From NCBI RefSeq assembly GCF_901933205.1, contig NC_044600.1:372001-436000 (forward strand): 64,000 bases of DNA. The letters are read 5' to 3'. The notes under the pieces are model-generated. The model was given only the letters and a program-made list of their open reading frames with translations. It did no database searches and was not told where the DNA came from. Below are positions 56,201-64,000 of this stretch, one piece after another (the stretch's first letter is position 1; each line of letters starts with the position of its first letter). Position numbers and translations under genes: made by a program. This DNA comes from Camarhynchus parvulus. Lineage: Eukaryota > Chordata > Aves > Passeriformes > Thraupidae.

Positions 56201-59200
56201 GCTGTGAGCAGTGCCTGCTCATCACTGCTCTTCCCCCCAGCCCTCTGCTCACCTGGCCCACCTCAGGGCTGGTCTGGCTGGCTGAGGTGGGAGCCCCAGG
56301 TGAGGTGGGCAGGACCTGCCACGGGACAGACAGCACTGGAGGGGCAGAGGAGAGGATGAGGAAGAGAAGTGCCCACAGAGGTCTCAGGGGCCTGTGCACT
56401 GAGCCCAGCTGCAGAGATGGTTTCCAGCAGCCACCCTTGGCAGGGTGTGCACGCAGCAGTGCAGGATTGCTGTGCCTGTGGTTTGGGTGGGGATGTGGGA
56501 CACTGTGGGATCGAGCTCCTGCCTGCCAGCTCCTGCTGCACCCTCTTATCAAGCAGGAAAGGCAGCCAGAGCAGAAGGGTTCCTGCTGGGAAGCTGGGGC
56601 TGCGTCTGACGAGGCTCCCTGATTCAGCAGGGTGATGGAAGCACTCAGGAGCACCGTGCTCCAGCAGGACCTTCCCTGGTGACAGAGCTGCAGCCTCCGG
56701 GCGCTCAGATCCCCTGTGCAGGGCTGCGCCCCAAACCCAGCTGTGCACAGCTTTCCAGTGTCACAGGCAGGCTGTCCCAGGTCAGCCCCACCAGCCACCA
56801 CTGCACAGGCTTGGCTGACACAAACCTTTTTTAGGGAAAGAAGTTGAAAGTAGCAACTTGGAGTTAAAAGAGTCTTAAGTAATTCCAACAATGGCAACTT
56901 AGGATCTACATGTCCGGAAAGTTTTATCGTGCCAGAGACATCTGTGTTTTTCACTCTACTGAGCTTTATTTTCAATCATTTTTCTCATTTAAAAAATGTG
57001 TGTATCTCATTATGTCTTGATATCTGAGCCAGCATTTAATTCTCTGATTACATATGGTCGGTACAGCATGTGCCATTACACCCACCAAAATAGTGGAGTG
57101 ACAGTTCCCTTTGCAAAGTAGAAGACTAGAAATAACTTTCTGCTGAGAGATGCTATTAATTTTTCTCTCCTTTTTTTTTTTTTTTTTGCCTAATAAAAGC
57201 GAATATATAAGTGGCCATGATTCAGATCTCAGAAAGTGTTTTCTGACTAGTCTGTGACTTGTCATATAAGGGCTGCAGTGCAGCTTTGATATTTATGGTA
57301 TATTATACCCACGTAAGAGTTATTTTAAAAGGCTACAAGAACTATCTGCTTCTTGTTTTATGTATTATTTATCAGTCTCTTTTTCTTTCCTTTATGCCAC
57401 AGATTTTTAGTTCTTTCTTCAATCTCTACCCTTGATGTTACAGAATCCCAAGTCTGCTGTGAGTGGCACTGGGGGTGTTTGCAGCTGGGCTGTGCCCCTG
57501 CCCAGGCTGTGCCCTGCTCCTGGAGCTGTAGGTGGCTCTGGCAGCTCTTCCTTGGGAAGCTGTGCCTTTCTGACAGCACCCACACTCTTCACTGTCGTTT
57601 TCAAACTTCTCTGCTGCTGTTCTCCTTGTGTAAATTTCTTTTTTCCCTTGAGCATTTGCTGCACCTTAGGAGAGCTGTCCTCTCCCTCTCCCAGAAAATC
57701 CCTCATGGTCTGTGAGAAGGCTCAGAGTGGCTGTGGAGGCAGGGAAAGGCAGCAGCAGGCTTCTTCCCTGGCTGGAGCACAGAGCCTGGAGCCAGCACTG
57801 CAGCCCAGGAGCACCAGCTGGGAGGGCCAAGCAGCTCCCAGCAGCCCAGGGCAATAAATGCCCATCTGCCACACAAGTGCTGATGCTGCAGCAGTGCCAG
57901 AGATCCAGGAGGGGCTTTGTGGGTGGACAGCTTCCCTCCACTTAGGATGGAGGAGGAATATTAAATAGAAATTTAGAAATAATTTTTTAAAAAATGCAGC
58001 CTCTTATGTCTTAATTTTCCTTGTTAATTATGTCTCCTGGCATGCACTTGCAGGAGAAACCAGTCTGTCAGCTCCTGCATCTGCTGCCTGATTCGGTTCA
58101 TGGAAGGTGTCAGTGCTGCTCATCCCAAACATGAGGCTGGGGCAGGGGCTGGTGCAGGGGAGCCTCAGCACTCTGCTTTGTGCTGGGGAGTCCCAGCAGG
58201 GCCAGGGCAGCTCCAGGGCCCCTTCTTCATCCTGCACTGAGCATTTTGTCCAAGCTCCAGTGAGCTGTTTTGTTGCCTTTAGCTCCCTGCTGTAGTCCAG
58301 GCATTGAATGTTGCTCCTGGAGATAATAAAGAACCAGCTCTACATTCACCACAAAGGGTATCAGTTGCAGTTTAATATTGTTTTTCCCTTATTGCTTTTT
58401 TTTTTCTCTTTCCACGTGAACTCTGATGAAAGCATCTGTTTGAGCATCTGTTTCCTTCCATCACCATTTTATCAGGTCCCCTCTTGCTCCAGAGCAATTC
58501 TGTGCAGACCCATGGTGCTGCTTGCCCTGGGTCTGCCTGTGCCTATTGCTCTGCTGGGGCAGGGACTGAGCTGTTTTCCAATGGGGAGGCTCAGTCACCA
58601 GCATGAATCACATGGGAAAGACACGTGCCAACCAGCCCAAAAGCCATTGCCAGCCTCATCCTGCCAGTGTTGTTTATTCCAATATCCTTTGGTGGGTGGA
58701 TCTCAACACGAAAGACAAGCCCAGGAAACGGGTGGGTGTTTGTTCAAAGGAAAGGCCAAATGTGCTTTTCAGCAGGGTTCACCTGTCAGGTGTCACTTGC
58801 TGTGATCTGTTTTGTAGCCTGTCCCAGCTCTTTGAAGCCACAGTACTCTGTTTTCCCTGATGCTGGTGATGTGCCTGGAACGGGGTCCCATATCTGTCAT
58901 TTTCTGTGTTTGTTGCAGTCTGCGGTGACGTGCCCTTTTTACTTTTCCTAGCAGGTGTTTTTTAAATTAAAGGCAGACTTCTTAGCAGAGCCTGGTTATT
59001 CATCAATATTATTAGATTCTCCCTTCTCTCTCCTGATGCTAGGAATAGAAACCTATGAAATTATTGTGGAGGATGAGCTCTTAAAACAAAGCCCCGAGTA
59101 AGGAGGATGGGAAAAACCCATGCAGCTGGAATGCAGAAAGGGATGTGCCAGTGGAGGGGGGTCTGCCCTGAATCCTGGGTGTGGGACCTGGCAGGGGAGG

Positions 59201-62200
59201 AGCACGAGGCAGCAGGGAGGGGATGCCATGGGCTTGCCCCAGGCCGGTGTTTGGGGCCACTCCTTCCCTGCACAAGGCTGGCCATGCAAGGGAAGCAGCT
59301 GGCTGGACCTCACCTGGCAGGGAATAACAGGAGCTTTTGAGAAATGGATTGGGTTTTTCCTTGCTTCCAAAGCAGAGGCTTACAAACACCAAGAGAAAAG
59401 GCCATGCCTTCTTAAATCTTGGAGGAATAGTTTTCTGTCACATTGCAGGGGCACAAACACCTGGCTCCTGTAAGACTGCTTGCAGATGGGGCTGTGTTCC
59501 AGCTGGTTTGCCCAAAAATAGTTGGGGAACTCAGGCAGCCATAGAAACTTTAATGCTGATAGCCCCCACTGGCAGGGTCACCCTTCCTGGTTTATCCTGG
59601 AGAGTCTTTGCCTCCTGAGGCAGCCTTGGGAAGGGGCTTGGCGCCACAGAAGTGCTTTCTTTACAGCGGTTTGTCGTTCATGCCTCCTGTTCAGGTTCAC
59701 TTTCAGTGGGAGGCTTGAAGGGACTAAATCTGCCATCAGGGGACGTTCCCAGGCTGGGAGTTTGAGCCAGAGCTGGAGGGAGAGGCACTCGAGTCCCCAT
59801 TTCTCCCAGTCACAGCCACAGGCAGCTCTCCAGTAGGAGCCTGTGTCTGTCTCTGGGAGGTGCTTGTTAGCCTTGCCCAGAAACAAGCTGGGAGCCTTCC
59901 TGGGCAGTGCCTGGTCTCTGGTTCAGCGAGGAGAGGAACAGAAAGGCAGCTCTGAGCCCATCAGAACCACAAACACAGGAGAGGGGGTCACAGGGCAGCA
60001 CAGGAGCTGTCAAAGGTCCTGTAATCCCACCTGTGCTGCAGGTACAAATGCGCAGATCTTGGGCATGAAGGAGGAGCTGGAAAACCTGCAAAGTGCAAAT
60101 GCCACCTGCAGCAGAGCCTGCCCCTGCAGCCAGACAGGGAGAGCAGCTCCCACCCTTCAGCTGAGAGCGCTCTGCTTTTCCAGCAGCTATGGCTTCATGG
60201 AAACACAGCTGCTGTTGTGGTTTTGCTGCGAACACAGAGCTTGCAGATGTGCCAGTGCCTAGAGAACTCCTGGGCTTCCCAGGAAGTTATTGTGCTGGCT
60301 CTTCCCACCTTCCTGGCACGGGTCAATAAGGGCACGGGGCGCTGGATGAGAAAACGCACAGCTTTTCTCTTGGCAGTTTCACAGGCACAAGGTTCACCTG
60401 TGGTTCAGTGTTTAACTAAAATTAAGGCTGACAGCTTTTCCCTATAAATTAAATTAATGAGATGTTTGAACCACTGCTAAATTACTTGTGCAGCTCTTTG
60501 CTGTTTGACATTGTCTCTGGGCTCCCTTCCCAAGGCAGCCTGTGCAGCTGCCCTCGCACCCTTGGCCACGCTGGGATGAGGGGCTGGGCAGTACTGGAGG
60601 GCTGTGCTGGGAGAGCTGGCCACGCTGAGTTTTCAGAGAGCCACTCCTCTGCAGGGGAGAAAGTGTACTTAACAAAAGAAGAAAGTCATTCCTGCTGTGG
60701 TAAGCCTGCTGTGTGAGTCTGAGGGCGCTGCACAGCAGCAGTGCTGTCCCACTGGGTTATGTCCTGCCTGGGGCTCTCCACTTTGCCCATGCCCACAGGC
60801 TTCCACTCAGACCTCAACTCCTCCTGCCCAGGCACCCACTGCAGCTCTCACCCTGCACCTGCCATCAACTTTCAGCCCTTTTTCAGCTAGAATGGGCTGG
60901 GTTAGCAGAGGCAATTGATAGCACTGATGAGCTCATTTAGCCAAATGAGATAAGGGATGTGTGTGGGCAGGAGCATTCCCCAGCAGAGCCACAGAGAGTG
61001 GGGCAGGTTGCCTGTACCATCAGCTGCAGGAGCTCAGGGGCTCAGCCCAGTTTGGAATCAGCTTGGAGAGGTATCAGGACCTTGACGATTATGGGAAGCC
61101 TGTCTGGGATAATTGTGCTCCCTGAGTAATTCTGGAAGGGCAGGAGGGTGGGTAAGGGGTGAGGGTGTCTCATCTTCAAGAAATGCAGGGTTTAAAAAGG
61201 AGCATCTGCTTTGTGGAGCAAGCAGAGGGAGTTATTTAATCACAGCAACCTTGTAGGAGACAATCTTTTTTAGAGCAGAAATGGAAGCTGGTTTGATTTG
61301 GTAAAGCCCCCTGAGTTCTTCCATGGCTGTTGCTTTGCAGAGAAGGACTTTTCTTCCTTCTAGCACAGTTCCTGAAGCAGAGGAAATGGGCATTGTGACC
61401 TGGGAGCTGTGGTTGCCCAGCTGAGGAGAGGAGAGAGCACATTAGCTCTTTGTTGCTTGAAAATTAATCTCAGCAAGTATCACTGGCAGAGGAGTTAATA
61501 GCTGTAAAACGGACAAGAAAGCCAAATGCAGGCAGTGAGGCTATTTTGCACATACAGCATCAGAGAGTTTTAGCTGTGGTCTGATACCTCAAGGAACCAG
61601 GCATTTCAGTGCTGCTTGTGGCCAAAATATGTGGTTCATAGTTAAAACTGTGTTTGCTTTAAAGCATTTCAAATTTCTTTTTGTCTCATCTCCACTGCAG
61701 TTCAGGAGGGGTGTAGAAGGTCATGTTGAGTAAGTTACCTTCCTTTTCTACCACTGACCTCTGGTTGCACCAGTGGAAACACCCTGAAGGTGCAGTGCAG
61801 GCAGGACAAACATGTTTGTCTGGAAATGCCTGGGACCTAAAGCCAATTACTTGGCCAAATCCCAAGATTCTGTTCCAGTAAAGGTAAGATTCTTGACCAT
61901 TGCTCAGACAAATACAGCATTTCTTGTGCCACTGGCAGACTTGCAAGCTATGTGAGCTGTGAATTTCCAAACAAGATGAAACTGTGACCAAGTAGAGCCA
62001 TTTGTCTGCTGGACCAGTGCTCTGGCAGAGGGATTGAGCATCCAGGACTCCCCACTCCAAGGGGCTGAACTGGACTGAATGCAGAATTGTGTGTATCTGG
62101 TGGTGTCTGCATCTGACATCCCATCAAATCAATGTTTGCATGGGGAATCCAGATGCTGTTTTATAGTCAAAGCATTTGATATTCTTTGGGGAAACTTAGA

Positions 62201-64000
62201 GCTCTGTTCCTTTCTGCATTGTCAAACAAATAGTTTTGTCATTAAGCTGTTTTTTAAAATGCCATCTTTTTCAATTTCTCTGCAGCCATATTCTGTTTAA
62301 TGCAGACACAATGCAGGGAATGTCAGAAGAAGCAGGTTAGAGATTATCTAGACCAAAATATGACAAAAAATACTGTATAATGTGGGCATGGCCTGTACAC
62401 CTTGCAGCTCTGTGTGAGGTTGAGAGAGGCGGAGAAGGGGGAGACAAGCAAGGTGACAGGGACGAGAAGAGAGAGTTTAAGGCAGGTGCTGGTGGGCATG
62501 CACGTGTGGGTTCAGCTCTACAATTCAGTGCATTTACTTGGGCTCTGTGAGCTGTCTCTGTCTGGGATGTCCACTTTGAATGTCACCCCACAATTGTGAG
62601 CTGTCCAGCTGCTGCTTAATTATTGCCACAAGGATTCTTGGGCAGGCTTGGCCTCTGGGGCTGAGGCAGTGTTTCCTCAGGATTGCCAATGAATTTTGTG
62701 CCCTTTCCTGTTTGCATTTTCATCTGAGATTTACAGCAAACAACAATGAGAGATGCCAGAGGGCAACTTTTCAATTCTTAGCAAAATAAAAATATGTGCC
62801 AGGGTTCATGCATATATTCATGTGGACACCTGTGTTATTGAAACACATTTCCTTTGCTATTTGTGATCTATTAACTTGAACCACTCTAAAATTCAACTAA
62901 TGCATAATACTGAAAATTCTCCTGTGGAGCTGGGTAGAAAACATGAAACTATTTTGTGCTGGGAAATTCTGCACTATATATTACCCACTTTTCCCTTCAA
63001 GCACTTCCAGCATGGAGCCTTACCCTTGCCAGGCTCTGGTGCAAACCCAAGCAGTCTCAAAGGCTCTGACCAGAGCAAAGCCTTAGGGGTCAATATTTGT
63101 TTATGAACCATATTCCTGGGCAATTCCATTTTCCACCTAGTGCTGAATTTACCTTAATGTCTTGTCTGGTTATTTAATATTTTCCGTTTGACTGGAGGAG
63201 CTCGCTCTCCTGCCAGGCTCGTGTCCTGGTGGTAACTGTGCCAGGGAGATGTCAGCCCTGCAAGGACCTTTCCTGGGGCTGGAGAGGCTGGTGCTGGGCT
63301 GCTGTGAACAGCCTGTGGGGCAGAGGGGAGCAGTGGGGCCTTCCCCAGGGGTGCTGGGAGGTGTGCTCAGCTCCTGCCTCCCTGCTCAGCCACCCCCTAT
63401 TTGCCTCTCCTGTTAACAATGTCTGCAATGTGGCTCTCAGCACATGTGCAGAGCTTCTGCTGCCACAAATCAGCCTGAGCAAGACCTGGGAGGAGGAGCA
63501 GCAGTGGAGGCTTTCAGTCAGAGCCAGGGAAAGGTACCAGGGAAGGGGAATAACCCTTGTGTGGAAAGATCTCTGCCTTGGTGTCACGCTGCCACCCGTG
63601 TCCTGCGGCACAGGGCCTGGCAGGAGGGGTTTGCCTCAAAACCACCTTGGTCTGAGGAGCCTGTGGTGCAGCCCAAGCTCACGCTGTCCAGGACTAATGG
63701 GGAAAACCAGGAGTTTGATTCTCTGGAATTACAGAGCACTGAGCCCTTCCCACAGATGGAATTCAGCCCATGGGAACTTGCTGCAGGGAGGCTGAGGCAA
63801 TGGCACTGGTTTGATCCCCAGCCAAGCCTGCGTTTGAGGGCTCTTACATGTGGAAAATAAATAAATTAAAATATTAGAAGGTACCATGCTGGTAATTGAT
63901 TCTCCCAAGAATATTTTTCCCAAGGCTTAAACCATTTCCAATAGCAAGAAGTTATAATGAAGCCTAAGTGTATTTATGAAGTGAAATCATTAACAATGGA
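56201..64000. other. Unique non-coding DNA to the window end
   Basis: No gene, RNA gene or mobile element is recognised. GC-richer islets near 56230-56800, 57460-57940, 59100-59320, 60000-60180, 60520-60880 and 63190-63700 give overlapping short open frames rich in Ser, Pro, Cys and Ala. A 17-base T run is at 57171-57187. The right end is AT-rich. Confidence 0.5.
57171..57187. repeat. Poly-T run (17 T)
   Basis: An uninterrupted T run; no retroposon body recognised next to it. Confidence 0.9.

Noticed and set aside
61686..62060. 124-codon minus-strand open frame
   Set aside because: No recognisable domain, no repeat or splice context, and a length that is possible by chance in this composition.

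Overview
The window looks like non-coding DNA from a bird nuclear genome, most likely a songbird. Three observations support this. At 27795-27932 there is a retroposon whose head resembles tRNA-Ile and whose tail resembles CR1, the architecture of the passerine SINE family TguSINE1. At 6425-6763 and 50371-50797 there are two reverse-oriented CR1 LINE 3' ends. AT-rich unique DNA is interrupted by short GC-rich, C/G-skewed minisatellites, as is common in bird chromosomes. I found no protein-coding gene I can defend. The long open frames lie in tandem repeats or GC-rich tracts and are composition artefacts.

Layout. 1-16 kb is mostly unique AT-rich DNA with small GC-rich islets and one CR1 relic. 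16-18.1 kb holds simple repeats, a G-run/(GTTT)n tract and an imperfect inverted repeat (17884-18060, two 68-nt arms, 41-nt loop) that I could not assign to a known family. 20.1-22.8 kb is a 2.7-kb minisatellite with a 31-bp basic unit. The SINE is at 27.8 kb, and a CpG-rich island at 29.26-29.93 kb has a C-rich tandem core. 31.9-33.2 kb is a second large minisatellite whose units alternate between 49 and 59 bp. 36.0-36.8 kb contains a decayed stretch that, read across three frames, resembles the C-terminal end of an L1-clade ORF2. That would be unexpected in a bird. A hierarchical 82-bp repeat sits at 38.9-39.2 kb. It is followed by AT-rich DNA with an octamer site and a second CpG-rich island with tandem repeats (40.1-40.8 kb). 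Smaller minisatellites follow at 44.9, 49.8, 53.3 and 56.1 kb, and the second CR1 is at 50.4 kb.

The window reads as part of a gene desert or a very large intron. Its most gene-like signals are the two CpG-rich islands (possible promoters of non-coding or distant transcripts) and two short splice-bounded open segments (34725-34865, 46709-46792), all weak. The best candidates for something undescribed are the 17.9-kb inverted repeat and the L1-like fossil at 36 kb. Conservation, expression and repeat-family membership could not be tested here, so entries that depend on them are marked as inference.
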